64,000 nucleotides of DNA from Primulina eburnea (GCF_022965805.1 NC_133106.1:36631913-36695912); one strand, 5' to 3'. Counted from the first letter of the stretch, positions 29,953-44,207 are shown. Made by a program: numbers and translations. The notes: generated from the sequence alone by a model not told the origin.

Positions 29953-32728
29953 TAATTATAATATAAAATAACAAAATTAATTAATATTTATTCTAAAATT
30001 TCAAATGTTTAATAGATTATCCTAGGCTTTAATACAGATGACAACATTTTGGTTTTTTTTTTTTTTGGTTTTTTTTTTTACATGAAACCTAAAAATATGG
30101 AGTGCACAAATTTTGATTTAGTTAAATATAGGTCAAAATTTTGTTAAAGCTTTTGATCACCTGTGAAAATAATTTATATAATAAGTATCAATTCAATAGT
30201 ATCACTGACTCATTAAAAATTAATTCCATTGGCATCTCATATAAACACAAATCTGGGAAAATTGTAATTTCGGTATTGTACGTGTTTTTCGATTTTTTTT
30301 TAAATACGATTCATTTTCCTCCACGGAAGTCACGCGCGTGTCGGCTCGATATTTGTGCCGACATTGACATAACATTGGAAAAAAAAAACATATTAAAGTT
30401 GAAATTCAATACTACATAAAATAAAAAAAAAAAAAAAACAATTTTCCATGGATAAACGTATAGACGCGAAGCGAAGGTAGATCGTAATGTAGCTTGTGCT
30501 TCATCGGTAGAATGCTCGTTTCAAAAGTTAGAGCCGACGCTATCCTATTTGATCTCCACATGCGAACACGTGCTTGCCCACTTTGGACATGCACGTATCC
30601 CATAATAATAATAATAATAATACTACATTTTTAAAGACCAACGGTCCCAACTTGGCCTCACATGTTCGTGTACACTTTTCTTTTTTCTTTTTTTTTTTAC
30701 CGCATGGTGCAATAATCATATATTAATACATTTTGTATAATTTATTTGATTTATATTTATATAATGATCAAAATATAATTATAAGATATAGTGAAAGTCT
30801 ACATTGTAATTTTGATATATGAATTACAAAATATAAATACAAAAAAAAAAAAGAAAAGGAAAAAAAGGCCAAAGTAAGAATTTAATCGACAACATGATGT
30901 TTAAGAAACAAAGAATTCAATCCGCTAAATTACATGTGACTTGCATTAGAGTTTTAACATTTTAGTAATATATATAATTATTAATATGACACAAAAGTTA
31001 ATTATTCTAAGAGTACTCTCAAACTAAATAATATAGTATAGATGCTAGGAAATCGATTGATGTAGGTAATTATAATGTTATATAATTTAAACGATTGAAT
31101 TATACTATGTTTTCAAAACCGTAGGTGGTAGGCAGGGTCCTATCATTTGGTGGTTTTTCGTTTAAGCTTAAATGTCTAATCGTTCTTGTTAATCTCTATA
31201 TTTCTTCCATATCTTATTTTTATCATATTCAAACTCAAAATCCTCGATATCTTCGTTCTTTACATCCTATACACATTATTTTCCGTGAAGTTCTATTAAA
31301 TAAAAAGAGAAAAGACGTGGAACCGCTTAAGTAGATTAATATATGCAGTCTATTGAAGTGAAACTGCCCAAAAAAATCAACTTTGAAAAAAGCAGGGCGA
31401 TGAATGACCACTCAATACCTAAAACAATTTATACTACATTTTAGTAACGACATATTTTAGGGACGCTCGGTGCTAAGTCCGAAAGTATCTTTCAAATTAA
31501 ACATTCAACTATACTCGCTAAGTGCTCTTATATGTATTTTAACTTGAAAGGAATGTTAATCGGTCTAGATATACACGACAAAGCATTTTTGATGAAGACC
31601 AAGTGAATCGAGTAAGAGCTTGGTGGGTGTTTGCACCGGGTCGAGTTGATGAGTTGAAGATGATTGCCCGAGCACCTAAACCTGCACTTTCAAATGAGGA
31701 AGAACGTTAATGGACGCGGAAAGATTCTTCGACGTGGTCACTTTGACGCTCAAGCCAGTAGAGGGTTTTTAGAGAGAATCTGGTAATAAATGTTGCAGGC
31801 CATATGAAAATGAACCAGTGCTTTAATGTTAAACAAACAGACTTGATATTTATAGAAAGTCAATGATGACATTGTTTTCAGTGCTTGCTTACTAATTATG
31901 AAAAGATGGTTGCTTGTACCCTGTTTTCTGACACTAACTGCTCCAGACCATCCATTATGTTCCTTGATTCGACAACGATGATTACTGATTCGATGTGTCT
32001 CATACCTATGCACTCAAGTGCGTTGCTTTTATTGAAGCCATCCGAACAAAAAGATATCATCCCGAATCTATTTGAGAGCCTGAGCATCCTTAGCATGGGG
32101 AAACGATGCTCCAGACATCCATCTATCTGGGCCCTTACATGATACTGTTAAAAACTTTCCGTACTTTGAGTCATTTTAAGATTATCCTACGACCCAGATC
32201 CATGATCTGTTTCCCTTGGAGGTATCACCACTGTTAATATTCCATCTATATTCGCTAAGTGCTCATATGTATTTCAATCGTCTTAAATATATAATCTAAT
32301 TTTTATATTTAATATTTTTGCTAATCTATCCCTATTCGATTTGTTTTCAATTTACTTATTTTTTTGGAAGAGTCTACGTTGGACGGCAGCCAGTGACTGA
32401 GATTGAAGTGATCTGAACCAATAAATGATTTGATCCAACGGTGATTGGGTACAGTTTGAACGATATGATGACTTGCACGCATTACACTCTAAAGTCTAAA
32501 CAAAGGACACAAATATCTTCATACATGACATATATTCAGCAATAAATAATAAATACATCACACCAGCAATATTATTACTATTATTATTGATAAAATATGT
32601 CGATTTTTAAAAATTTCAAGTGTTAATTATTCGACAGTAAATATAATGAAAAAAATCCTAAACAACGTGACTCTCTCTCCTTCCCAATATATATAGACAG
32701 ATAAATAAAGAAAATAAACAAGATTTCG

Positions 32729-32729
<1 letters not shown>
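29953..32729. other. Long gene-poor spacer
   Basis: No supported gene. A mixed-composition block at 31560-32250 has codon-like stretches on both strands but many stops, and I do not recognise it. It is bordered by two similar sequences around CTCGCTAAGTGCTC (31501-31541) and TTCGCTAAGTGCTC (32237-32277) in direct orientation. Homopolymer runs (T at 30052-30068, A at 30424-30437) and a short ATA repeat (30603-30623) also occur. Confidence 0.4.
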
Positions 32730-32763
<34 letters not shown>

Positions 32764-32764
32764 T
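32730..32764. repeat. (ATT)n microsatellite
   Basis: About 11 ATT units. Confidence 0.95.
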
Positions 32765-34010
32765 ATGTAAAAAAGTAGAACTTTCGTACAACTCCATTTT
32801 CCTACACAAGGAAACATACGGTGTGGTTCATATAGAAGAAACAAGTGTACACCGTCGTTGTTGACCACCTTGCAGTCAACTCCCTCCATCTCAAGCCAAC
32901 TGTCATATACGTACGTATTCCTTCTTTAAAATTATAAAATTAACATTTTATAATATATATTATTAAAACTTAATAATTATTTTTTCTCTGTAAAAATATG
33001 AAAATTTTTAAAAAATTTGACTCTTTATCATTATTATCAATTATAACTTTTATCGAAGATTGTTAGCTTATATAAATAGTAAGAAAGGTCAGATACGACT
33101 GCAGTATTATACTGTAGTTAGACAAACGGAAAAGGTCAATAAATGCGTTTATTACTAATAATCGGCATCAACTTTAATTTTTAAAAATTATAACGAAATA
33201 TAGTCTGACAGTAATCATAAACACCAAACACCACTATTATATTATTATTTATTACTATATGCTAAATATCCGCAACAGTAATAATAATTTAATCGTCATT
33301 TCATTTTCAAACCTCAAGTGGATCAGATATCATCTTCAATTTTTAATCCGATAACACCAATGTTGTGAGAGTTGGAAATTTATTCTATTTTTGTTACTAA
33401 AAAATCGATTGATTTATATACTCAAGAAGCCACATAATTTGAACTTATTGCTATTTTTTTTTTTTTAGAATATACATCTGTAACCAAAAAAAATCATTTA
33501 TAGATGTTGATCCCTAATATTATATTAAAGTTTTTTACTATTTATTAATATATATAATGATTAAATGATTTAGAAGACACAAACAATAATTATTTTGATT
33601 TAATCCGATAAAAGTGTACTAATTTAATCCTGCCCAGGTTCGTTGTCCTTAAATACATGTCTAGAAGGATTGCAAGAAAGTTATAAAGTAATACGCCGGA
33701 GAAATTTATAGCGTGGAAGAAGAAGAAGAAGAAGAAGACACTACATCGATCCCTCTGACCATCTTTCTTCAAATTGTTAAATTTCACCATGGCAATCACG
33801 CTTCCCCATTCACTTTCTTGACGAACACCCAAATATTTTTTGTGTTTATTCCTCTTGATTCGCTCTTCTTATTGCTACAATCCATCTGAACATTTTGCTC
33901 TTGTTTGCATTTACATTTCTGGTTGTCGTGGTATACTACAAGATCGAGCACGACTTTAGGAGTTTGAGATTTCACTTCTTTGAAGTGCTCAAATCAGGGA
34001 TCAGAAGATT
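32765..34010. other. Spacer and RSH 5' flank
   Basis: AT-rich to about 33700. A (GAA)n tract at 33715-33738 and the mixed-composition stretch 33740-34010 are probably promoter and 5' UTR of the RSH gene. No other gene is seen. Confidence 0.4.
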
Positions 34011-37000
34011 ATGCCGATTCCGACAATAGCACTTTACGCCAGTCCATCGAGCAGTGTGTGCCAAATCAACTCCCACGCCTCTTATGATGTAGACATCAAT
34101 GGCCGGTCAACGTCGTCGGCATCAGCTTCGCCTTCGCAGAAAGATATGATTGGAGGGCTCTCGTGCTTGTTTTCATCGCCGTCTGTGAAGCCGGCGTATT
34201 CGAGTGGAGCCGAGGAATTGGGATCTCTGTGGCACGACATAACTGAGGAGTTGGGTTCCTCTTCCCGATGTTCTTTAAGCTCGTCCGTGAAGAGAGATCA
34301 AGGCCGTCAGAGCCCGATCTCTGTACTCCAGGTTCCCCATAGTTCAATCTTATCCGGTTCCCGAAGCCCGTCTTTAAGAGTTAGCGCCGATTTGAAGTCG
34401 CTGAATGGGGGACTGTTTAATGGGTTCATGAGGCATGCTCTGGGTTCGTGTGTGGAATATGGTTCCTCGCCTTTGACTTTAAATATGAAAGACATCGACC
34501 CATCTTCGTCGAATATCATAACGGAGGAGCTAACTTTCACCATGGATGATAACAATTTTACGGAGTTGGATTTACCCCCATATGCTAAAGACCTGCTTTT
34601 TGAAGCCCAATCGAAGCAATTTATCTTTCGTGATGATAACGTTGTTAAGGCGTTTTGCGAAGCTGAAAAGGCTCATAGAGGCCAGGTATGTGAAATTCCT
34701 CGAACGGATTCTTTTTCTTTCTCAATTCATAAGATTTGTGATGACATTGAACTCAATTCTTTTTTATTGTTGTGATGTTTTTAGATGCGTGTTAGTGGGC
34801 ATCCTTATTTGCAGCATTGCTTGGAGACGGCGGTCCTGTTGGCAAGTATCGGAGCTACACCGACAGTTGTTACCGCTGGACTTTTGCATGATACGGTTGA
34901 CGATTCTTGTGTTACTTATGACCATATTTCCAGGACTTGTGGAACTGAGGTTGCAGATTTGGTCGAGGGGGTGAGTCACAGAGACTACATACGCTATAAT
35001 TCTTATTTGTTGCACTGTTTTTAGGCGTATGACGAATCTGATTTTGTTAATGTGCTATTTGGCGAAGGATCAATTTATGTTGACATGTTAGTTAAACCCT
35101 TTTTCTTTTGGTTTTGTTTTGTCCCTTTTTTCTAGTTATTCTTTAATTTACCCAGTTCTTCCTGGTTAATTCTTTGTTTATTTGTCAAGTGTAAGATGTT
35201 GAGTTCCCTTCCTTTTCGGCAACAATAAGTTTTGTATTACCAGCATGTGATTCTATGGATAATGTTGCAGTGCTAACATGAAATTTTTTCGTACCTTGAA
35301 TACTACTTTATTGTAAGCTTGTAGAATTTTTCTCATGGTCGAGCGATATATTATTTACATAGCACAAGAGTTAACTTCAGCAATGGTGAGGTCAGAGGGG
35401 GCTAGGGATGGTCGCCCCCTTCATTTTTAAATTTTTTTCTATTTATTCAATTTTTTGTGTATAAGTATTCATGAAAGCGGAATTTCGTCCCTGTTAAATT
35501 TTTTGAGCTTTAGTTTTGCTACATCACTGCTTTCTCCTGCATTTCCCCTTCTAGATTTTGACTGAAGTAATTGCCTTATGGATTTTATTCAATTATTGTT
35601 GTTCTTCCAGGTGTCTAAGCTCAGCCACTTGAGCAAACTTGCACGGGAGAACAACACGGCATGTAAAACCGCTGAGGCAGATCGATTGCATACCATGTTT
35701 CTTGGGATGGCAGATGCAAGAGCTGTTCTTATAAAATTGGCCGATCGATTGCATAACATGATTACTTTGGATGCATTACCTTTGCTCAAACAACAAAGAT
35801 TTGCAAAGGAAACATTGAAAATATTTGTTCCCCTGGCCAATAGATTAGGGATCTCGACTTGGAAAGAGCAGCTGGAAGATCTTTGCTTCGAACACCTCAA
35901 TCCTGATAAGTACCAAGAATTGTCATCCGAGCTTGTGAAGGCCTTTGATGAGGCAATGGTTACTTATTCTGTGGAGAAATTAGAGCAAGCTCTGACAGCT
36001 GGAGCTGTTCCCTATCTTTGGGTGTCAGGCAGGCATAAGAGTTTGTACAGCACATATTCCAAAATGTTAAAGTAAGTGAATCCTCTCCCTTAGCTTAAAC
36101 CAGTGTTTGTTTCACAGGGTTATTTGTATAGAATGATAAAACTTGCGGATGATTCAATGATGACCTTGTTCACTTTAGCAGTTTAATTGTGTAAACTAAA
36201 TTTCATATGGTTTAATATGTGTCCTATTTATTTCATGAGTCTCATTCGATTTTATCTTTTGTAGGAAGAAGCTCAATATAAATGAGATCCATGACATTCA
36301 TGGGTTTAGATTGATTGTTGAAACCGAAGAAGATTGCTATAGAGCCCTAGGAGTTGTCCACCATCTATGGCACGAAGTTCCTGGTAGATTCAAGGACTAT
36401 ATTGTTTCTCCAAAGTTGAATGGGTATGCTAGATTCGATACGATGACAATGATATATATTTCTGGAGCGATTATAATTTAAGCTTGACTTGAGCCCTATA
36501 ATTTTTAGGTACCAATCTCTTCACACAGTGGTGATGGGTGACGATATGGTTCCCCTAGAAGTTCAGATTCGAACCAAAGAGATGCATCTGCAAGCTGAAT
36601 GCGGAATCGCTGCTCACTGGAGATACAAAGAAGGTGATTCAAAGCACTCTTCTTACATCGTTCAGATGGTTGAGTGGGCGCGATGGGTTGTTACTTTGCA
36701 GTGTGAGGCCATGAGCAAAGATATGACGTCTGCGGGATTTATTGACTCCATGAAGCCACCTCGCACATTCCTTTCCCTCTCTGAGAATTGCACATTTTCT
36801 TGCAAACCTTGTTACGGCTCCGAAGGACCCATCTTTGTCATATTGATTGAAAATGACAAGGTTTGTTCGTGACCGCTTTAGTTGCCTGAATAATGTCGTG
36901 CTTGCATGCCATTCTGGATTTCCGAATAGAAATCTCAACTTGTGTATTTTTAACTCGATATTTATTCCCCTCTTTACCATTTTCCGAGCTTGTAATGCTG

Positions 37001-37335
37001 ATATAAATGTTTGCATCGATGGGTTGAATCTGCAGATGTCTGTCCAAGAATTCCCAGCAAACTCATCAGTGGGAGATCTATTGGTACGAGCTGGTCGAGG
37101 CAATTCTAAATGGACGTCATATGGATTCCGGATGAATAAAGAGCTGAGGCCACGGCTAAACCGTGTGCCTGTTAGTGATACCATGTCGAAGCTGAAAATG
37201 GGGGACGTGTTGGAGCTAACCCCAACAATACCTGATAAGTCATTGACAGTGTATCGGGAAGAAATCCAGCGGATGTATGATGGAGGTTTCATGAAACCAA
37301 TCGCAGTGCCCGCTGCACGTACCTTGCTAACGTGA
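34011..37335 (+). CDS. RSH: Plastid RelA/SpoT homologue, RSH2/RSH3 type (710 aa)
   Basis: A bifunctional-type (p)ppGpp synthetase/hydrolase of chloroplasts. Six exons give one 711-codon frame: 34011-34685, 34785-34970, 35611-36071, 36265-36423, 36509-36860 and 37036-37335, all with GT-AG introns. The N-terminal 180 residues are Ser-rich and divergent, as expected of a transit peptide plus linker. An HD hydrolase domain follows ([24 protein letters not shown] near 258-266, ADRLHNM). Next is the synthetase domain ([54 protein letters not shown]) and a C-terminal TGS-like region. The length equals that of the Arabidopsis RSH2/RSH3 class (about 710 residues). There is no EF-hand, so it is not the calcium-activated CRSH class. 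No breaks. Confidence 0.93.
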
Positions 37336-38124
37336 GAAGATGAACCTTAGGCTAATTCTTTTATTTTTGGGTTGGCAGCACAGCATTCAGCGACCAGAAA
37401 AATTAGCTAGTTTCCTGTGTATATTGATTGATAAATTAAAACCGCATTTGTAAATAATAGCCCGGCTTCGTATATGAAGGGAAATATCTTTAAGTGCACC
37501 GTTTTCATTTTACTCGCTAGTTTGGCACTGGCTGTCTTGTTTATTATTCCGAAAATATCAAATTCAGAAGCTCACACCTTAGGCAATGTACAGCAAAATT
37601 TAATTTTTTTAACTAGAAAGTCCAAACATGGCATCTGTTTCAAAGGGCAAGGATAAAGATCACGGCACTGCCATTCATGAGAATACATGATATACGTGAG
37701 TTGGTCGAGCAGGTGAAAATACTTGTTTAACAGTCGTGTGTTCGATTTTTCAATCAACATCTTTTCAGGCGAACCTGTCGCATAGAGCTTGTCATTGCAG
37801 TTTACACGACTAACATAATTTGCAGATTAATGAATTATCCGAAAATTTACCTAGTGTACACTGAACGAGAGCGCATTCGAGTTCCACCATCATTAAAAAA
37901 ATAATGGAAAGAACTGAGAAGCAAAGTCCAACATACGCAGTAATCTTGTATAATTCTAGCTACATAAAATCATCCAACACTTCAAAGTATCTGCACTCAA
38001 CAAAGTAATAAAGATCAAAATCAAAGACAAATCGAGCTAGCAGCTCCCAGAATTTCAAATAAAAATATCGAATCAATTGTTTGTTTCCTCGCAAATAAAA
38101 TGTTTGGGTCGGCACTAAATTCAT
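37336..38124. other. RSH 3' flank; candidate SINE
   Basis: The interval between two convergent genes. At about 37697-37765 a sequence with pol III-like box A (TGGTCGAGCAGG) and near-box B (GTGTTCGATTT) about 35 bases apart resembles the tRNA-derived head of a SINE. No tail or target duplication is resolved. No protein-coding gene is seen. Confidence 0.35.
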
Positions 38125-41100
38125 TCATCCACTCTTTATATTGGCTTCGGTCTCGGAGACATCGCTCTCCACGTTTGAAGTCTCTGAACTCCACTGGCCC
38201 ATGCTGCTGCTATCCACGCTCGCCACTGCTGAATTCTGTATACAACTAGTTGAAAATTAATTTTCCCTTTTTTAATATATAATTTTCAAAATTCACAATT
38301 TATTTGGGTCTACAAAGAACAAGTTTGTAAATAACATATAATTTACCTGCCCAGGATAAGCTTGATCGTGCAGACAAGGGCTTGGGACCGGGATAGAGGT
38401 TTGCTTAGGTGCCCTGGATCCTTGTGGCACAGTAATGGAAAAGTTGCGTATCGGGCAGACCGGATCTTGCAAAAGGAAGAAATCGTCAGTCATGGTTGAT
38501 GGTACATATCCTACGTTTCCAAAACTATTTTGGATCTCGTTTCCAGGTTGCATTCTGGATATTTGTGCCGATTGAGGAGATGCATGAGCTCGATCTAATT
38601 GAGGCATTGACCCGAATTTCCTTGGCTTGTACTGTGAACTATTCAGGTCGCGAAACGTATGAGCCGGTCTTCGTTCCTCTGGAGTCTGCCAATTATTGTT
38701 TCGACATTTCTGTTCAAAATCAAAAATTTAGATCAACCTATTATCTGTTTTCTGTGACATGACTTGATCTGATATATATATCAGATAAAAGATACGAGTC
38801 GACCGTGAAACAATATTACAATTTTTTTTTTATCTAACAAGTATTGACAAATACTAATATCAAACCAATTTGCATGTGCAGTTCGTGCGCGTATTGCGTG
38901 CAAATTATGTGCGTATTAGTATTACATGCATCAAAGGAATATAGACATCTATACTTACTATATTATATAAAGAATTAATCACCCCGAATATATAGTGTAT
39001 GGTATTTTTAAATGATAATACGAACTAATCGTATAAGCAAGTATAAAGAACACACCTGGAGATGACTTGCTACTTGCATTCTTGTCAGACCGGGTATATC
39101 CATAAGCTCAAGAATCTCCTTTGGGAAACATCCTACACAAAATTGTATAACACTCATTTTCAAGTATATATACATGAAGAAATTTAAACAAAATTAGTTT
39201 AATATTACGCAAATTAAAGGTTGTATTTGGATTGATTGATTTCAAATGCATTTTTGGAGTTTCGGGTAATCAGAATCATAAACTCTAAATTCACTACTGC
39301 TATATATGTTTATATAATGTTTCATCTTAATTGGGACGATTTTCAAGTACAACCAATATTGGAGTCATTTGAAATATATTTTACTTTGTGTGTATATAGA
39401 TAATGTATGAATTTAAGATTACATCTATTGTTTCATTGTTACAGTAAAATTATAATTCAAATTCGTACGTAGAATTCAAAATCATCCATTCAGATGCAAC
39501 ATAAAGTTACTCAAAATTCAAGAATAACTCTCCATTTAAAAATACAGGAAAGCTTCAAATCTTACTATGATTTTTTAAATGAAAAATGTTATAAACTAGG
39601 GTTACAAAGTGCATTTTAAATTATAAAATTATCACTGCATATATATTATTTGGAAAAACTATTTCAAAAAATGCGATTGCGATAGTTTTATAATTTCAAA
39701 TATACTTCGTAACCCAATAGCATAAACTTTTTAAATAACATCAACATCAACATCAACGATAAGGATTTACGAACAATGATAGATAGAAAAAGAAAAGAAC
39801 TCACTCCCTTCACCAAGATGTGTCACTGCATCCACAAACTTCGCATGAAGCTCTTCCGTCCAGTCCGTGCAAACTTTCCTCTTGACCCGCTTGCTGCTAT
39901 TATCATCTATAACCAGATTATAATTATCCCTATGGTACCGTCGATCTTCATCGCCCTTAAATTTCTCTTTGTCTCCCCCTTTGCCTCCGAGGATATAATC
40001 CGGGTTCTGAACATCCATCCCGGATCTTCTGCTATACTTACTCGCCGTTATTTCTTGAAATCTCTCTTCGTTTTCCTCATTTCGCTCTTTTTCTCTGTAA
40101 ACATGTTGCCACAGACAATGTAGGATCTCCATCGGCGCAGGTTTCTTGATGAACAGGAATGCCCCATTCTCGAGTGCCCTCATAGCCAGGTATGTATCAT
40201 CACCAGCCGACATGACTTCATCATGCATGAACGTAAGATAACATTCAAAAATGGTATATATGACAATAGTCTTAACTTTGAATTTTTAATCTTTTTTCCT
40301 ATATATATGCATTTAAATAACATTAAACTTAGGAGCAATTACATAAATTTCATTTTTTTTTATTAAGACTTTGTTATACGTACATTGATATATGTTTCAA
40401 AAGAATAGCAAGAATAATGGAAAAGATTGGACGTAAATAGCTTGTAAGGACATCAAAAACCATAATGCTACTTTAGCGTCATTTACAAACATTTTAGCAC
40501 TAAAATAGTAGAATTTTTACGTCAAATATAACATTCATGTCCAATTCATCTACTTTAAATGACAACGCTAAAAAGGAATAATATATTATTTGTTTTGCTA
40601 ACATTAATTCTTGTACTTGAAGAAAATCAAAGCGATCAAAAATTGTTCCAAAAAAATGGAGAAAAGACACCAGAATACTGAATGGTGTGAATTAACACGT
40701 AAAAATAATTTAAAATTGGAAACAATGGCAAAGTAAAATCAGAGAAATGATATAATATGGATCCCTATTTTTAAAAATGGAGATATAATATTGAATTTAT
40801 AATAAGAACTCACATATGACAGGTAAATCCATGTTGACAGCATGATACAGAAGCTCGAATGCTCGGAGGTCGGGTGAGTTCACATCCGCCATCACAATAT
40901 CGAACTTGGCCTTCCCACTCGACAGCGTCGATATAGCACCAGATGCCAATCCCGCTACTGTCACTGAAAGCAAAAAAATAATTAAGATTTGCTAAGTATA
41001 GATAGAAATTAGGGATGCTCATCGACCCAGCTGATTCGGTCTGATTTAATCCGGTTCGATCCGGAAACCCATTTTATGGATTCTGGATGGAGTCGAATCT

Positions 41101-42188
41101 AAAAATAGTTACCGATATTGGTTGTTGAATACTTTATTTGATAAATAATTCATCCAATCCAGTTAAATTCGGTTCTGGTTTCAAAACGGGTTACACTCTC
41201 AATCCGATAAATATGAAATAATCTAATCCGGTACCATACAAGATTGGAATGATGGAGAACCGATTTAATCCAATCCGGTCTGGTAACATGATCAGCAGAT
41301 GAAATTATACAAATATATATTTAACACAGATAACAAGTCTATGACAAATTTAAAAAATGTCAAGTTTTTATAATGAATTATGAATATATAAATTATAAAG
41401 ATAATAATTATTAATATTATTAGTATTTAAAAAATCAGGAATAAAGCATGGAACTTTAGAGAAAATTCTCAAATGATAAGATTTTTTTTTAATTTTAATT
41501 TTTTAGAATGGATGTTGGTGCAATCTCTCTCTATATATATTAAGTAGGTGTCTTGTGAGACGGTCTCACGAATATTTATCTGTGAGACATGTCAACCATA
41601 CCGATATTTACAATAAAAAGTAATACTTGAGACCGTCGCACACAAGTTTTTGTCATATATATTATACTTGAAATTGATAATGACAAATAGGTAACATAAT
41701 TTTCTATAATAAAATGTTATATAATTATTTGAAATAATTTTTTAATGAAACCTCTGATAAATGTTTCATTTTTTCACACGATACGAATTAAATAGAGATA
41801 TAATAGGAAGTTTGTAATTAAATTTGTTTTTCCAATCTATATGAAAAATAAACAAACTTATATATTTGAAACGAATATAATAATAAATATAAAACTGGAA
41901 CATTTGTTTTGCGCAAATCTAATGAAAAAACATGTATACTTTAAAATTTTTAGTCCACAACATCTGTGATTTATAAATTTATCTAAATCGAGTTAAATTA
42001 ATTTTTTATTTACCTCTGTACGAACACATTTCTAGCATTTTTGTTGTGTTCATCAAGGATTCCGTATCATGATCCACAAGCAACACATGAATCTCTCGCA
42101 CCATCCCATGGCAAGAAATCGATGGGATGTTCCCAGCTTCATTTGCCATCTCCATTTCCACTAGTCGGTTGATTAGTTCTACATACAA
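38125..42188 (-). CDS. Type-B two-component response regulator (428 aa)
   Basis: Cytokinin-pathway transcription factor: a phosphorelay receiver fused to a GARP/Myb DNA-binding domain. On the minus strand six exons make one frame: 42188-42014, 40963-40814, 40215-39805, 39132-39056, 38709-38347 and 38235-38125. All introns are GT-AG; the first exceeds 1 kb. The receiver has the acidic pair (HVLLVDHD), the phospho-acceptor region FDIVMADV, the LPVI strand and the conserved Lys (FLFIKKP). A basic linker follows (KRVKRKVCTDW), then the GARP domain (WTEELHAKFVDAVTHLGEG, PKEILELMDIPGLTRMQVASHLQ, a variant of the SHLQKYR signature reading KCR). The C-terminus is Gln/Ser/Pro-rich. The receiver is diverged (NSPDLRAF where MPDMDGF is usual). 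The start could be an internal Met (MEMANEAG). Protein length is somewhat short for the family. Confidence 0.88.
41010..41300. mobile_element. hAT-like MITE relic in intron 1 of the response regulator
   Basis: It begins TAGGGATGCTCATCGACCC, a typical hAT end, and is full of paired TCCGGTT/AATCCGG motifs. The right end and target duplication are not clear. Confidence 0.4.
41542..41654 (-). mobile_element. Foldback MITE, copy 6 (113 bp, internally deleted)
   Basis: Inverted orientation, from AAGTAGGTGTCTTGTGAGAC to GCACACAAGTTTTTGTC. The middle TTAGCAT..ACTTTTTCATGG block is missing. An exact 9-bp duplication ATATATATT lies at 41533-41541 and 41655-41663. Located in intron 1 of the response regulator. 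Confidence 0.85.
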
Positions 42189-44207
42189 AAAAAATTAAAT
42201 GTAACATTGAATTCTTAGTCACAAGTTATTAAATGGCCGCAGCCAAATAAAAAATAAGAAAAAAAATTATACGACGAAAAAGAAATGACAAAGCACTGAA
42301 TATATTCAGATTTGAACAGAGAACTACTATTTTCGGTATGCGCTGATCAATAAACTTCAGACTAACGCAATAGATTTTAACGAGAATTTCGAAAGAATTC
42401 ACGGCGGATATAGTGGTTTGTAAAAAGAAGGCCACTGAAATGTTGTATTTATACTAGGGAAGGTATTTTTATGACGTCACGTTATATTTTTATTGTCAAA
42501 TACAAATTAATTCGCGAAATCATACTCTTTATTTTAAATGCTCAAAATTCAAGTCTAAACCATTTTTAGCATTCTAAAAATTAGTGTAAATTAGTTTGAA
42601 AATAATTACTCTTTGACTAATGCAAATTTTCTTTTAGGATCGATGTTTTATTATATTCTGGATTAATTAATATTTCGTCGAATATTTTATTATAAAAAAT
42701 GCTTCACACATTCGATTTTTATGCATGCGATATATGAGAAATATTTACTCAACGTGTTAGAATATATGACAAATATTGTAATAATATAGAACAAAATGCC
42801 ATAATGATAACCTAAAAATAGGATTGATATTATTTGATTACTTTAAAAATAAAAGAAAAAACTCGTGTGAGACGGTTTTATGAGTCGTATTTTGTAAAAC
42901 AGGTCTTTTATTTTTTGTTGTGAATATCGGTAGTGTTGATCTGTCTCACAGATAAAGATTTGTGAGATCGTCTCACAAAAGACCTACTCAAAAATAAAAA
43001 AAAAATGAAAAGGAAAGATGGCAAAACACAGGAAGTCCTTGAATGCATTTACATAATCTGATTTGTGAATTATTGTTCTGATTAGGCCAATTGTTCCAAA
43101 ATCCATGACATCTCTCTCAAGATGTGAAATCATTAGTCAGTAGTTAATTCTCTGAAAAGACTATATTTATGAGGTCGTGTGAACCAGAGATTTGGATTCT
43201 AGAGAATGTTTCAAGAAAAATATAAAATATATAAATGAATTTGAAATACATCGCAATGGTATAAAAATGAATAGTCGTGAATTCGAAATTCGATGTTAAG
43301 TGGATGTATCCAAAAAAATAAATGGATTGCTTATTATGAGTTTGAAATCATTAACATCAAATATATTAATTCAAATACAATATACTCTTTTTGTCTTATG
43401 TAAGTTTCCTTTCATTTTTCGGTTATCACAAATATATATATAGTCTAGTTTCTATATTTAGTAATATTTTTTCTTGTTTTTATTAAGATACCACACTAGC
43501 GCAATATTGAAAAAATTGAATAAGAATAAAATAGGAAGTTTGATGGTAACTTGTAAACTTTTTTCAATTATTTTCTTATTTTTTGTGAAAACCAAGTAAA
43601 CATATATATTTTTTGTGCATACATATATATTAATTAAAAATATAAGTAAGGGTATTAAATTATCTGCGTAAGTTGTAACAAGTGAAGGGTTTTTTTTTAT
43701 ATTGTATTATAGTTTTTTTTTAAAAAAAAATTTATAATTTATAATTTTCATTTTCTTAATTTGATAAAATAAAAATAAAAATTTGTACGTCTCATTGATC
43801 ATATTTTATAAAATATATCTTTTATTTGAATTATTAATAAAAAAATATTATTTTTTAAACAAAAAATATTGATGTAAATATCGATAGGATAAAAAAGCGT
43901 CTCACAAAAACTACCCCACGATACAATGGAAAATGTACAGTCAAATCCCCCTTTGGATTTCGGTTCACTTTCCTAACGCCAGGCACTGGATTATCCCCTT
44001 GCATGTTATTCTTCGATGATTCTCGGTGTAGTTACGGTTACTCCTTCTAGTATTATGATGTTTTCTGCACAGTTCGTGAATTATGTCGTGCATGAGCTGT
44101 ATGATTCTGCGTCATCTAGTTTTGAAGATTAAAATCGAGTTTGATTGAGGAGATTTTGTGTTTTCTTCCTCAATTTGTTGGCAGAAGCGGCATGTGAGTT
44201 ATTTTCA
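42189..44207. other. AT-rich spacer with MITEs
   Basis: No gene. It includes the response-regulator promoter (42189-42500), MITE copy 7 (below), and a decayed further MITE copy at about 43782-43915 (GTACGTCTCATTGATC to AGCGTCTCACAAAAAC). Confidence 0.45.
42855..42989 (+). mobile_element. Foldback MITE, copy 7 (135 bp, internally deleted)
   Basis: It runs from GAAAAAACTCGTGTGAGACGG to GACCTACTC with a central deletion. The flanks are AAAATAAAA on both sides (boundary ambiguous by one base), a 9-bp duplication. Confidence 0.8.

Noticed and set aside
32623..32889. Minus-strand open frame with an Asn run
   Set aside because: Low-complexity translation of the (ATT)n microsatellite; no domain.
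36639..37292. 217-aa minus-strand open frame antisense to RSH
   Set aside because: A shadow of the well-supported RSH exons 5-6. It has no family match or start context of its own.
37697..37765. Functional tRNA gene
   Set aside because: Box B is imperfect and no cloverleaf with an acceptor stem can be drawn; a SINE head is more likely.
39776..40123. Plus-strand 115-aa open frame
   Set aside because: It is antisense to exon 3 of the response regulator, whose splice sites and motifs are clear.
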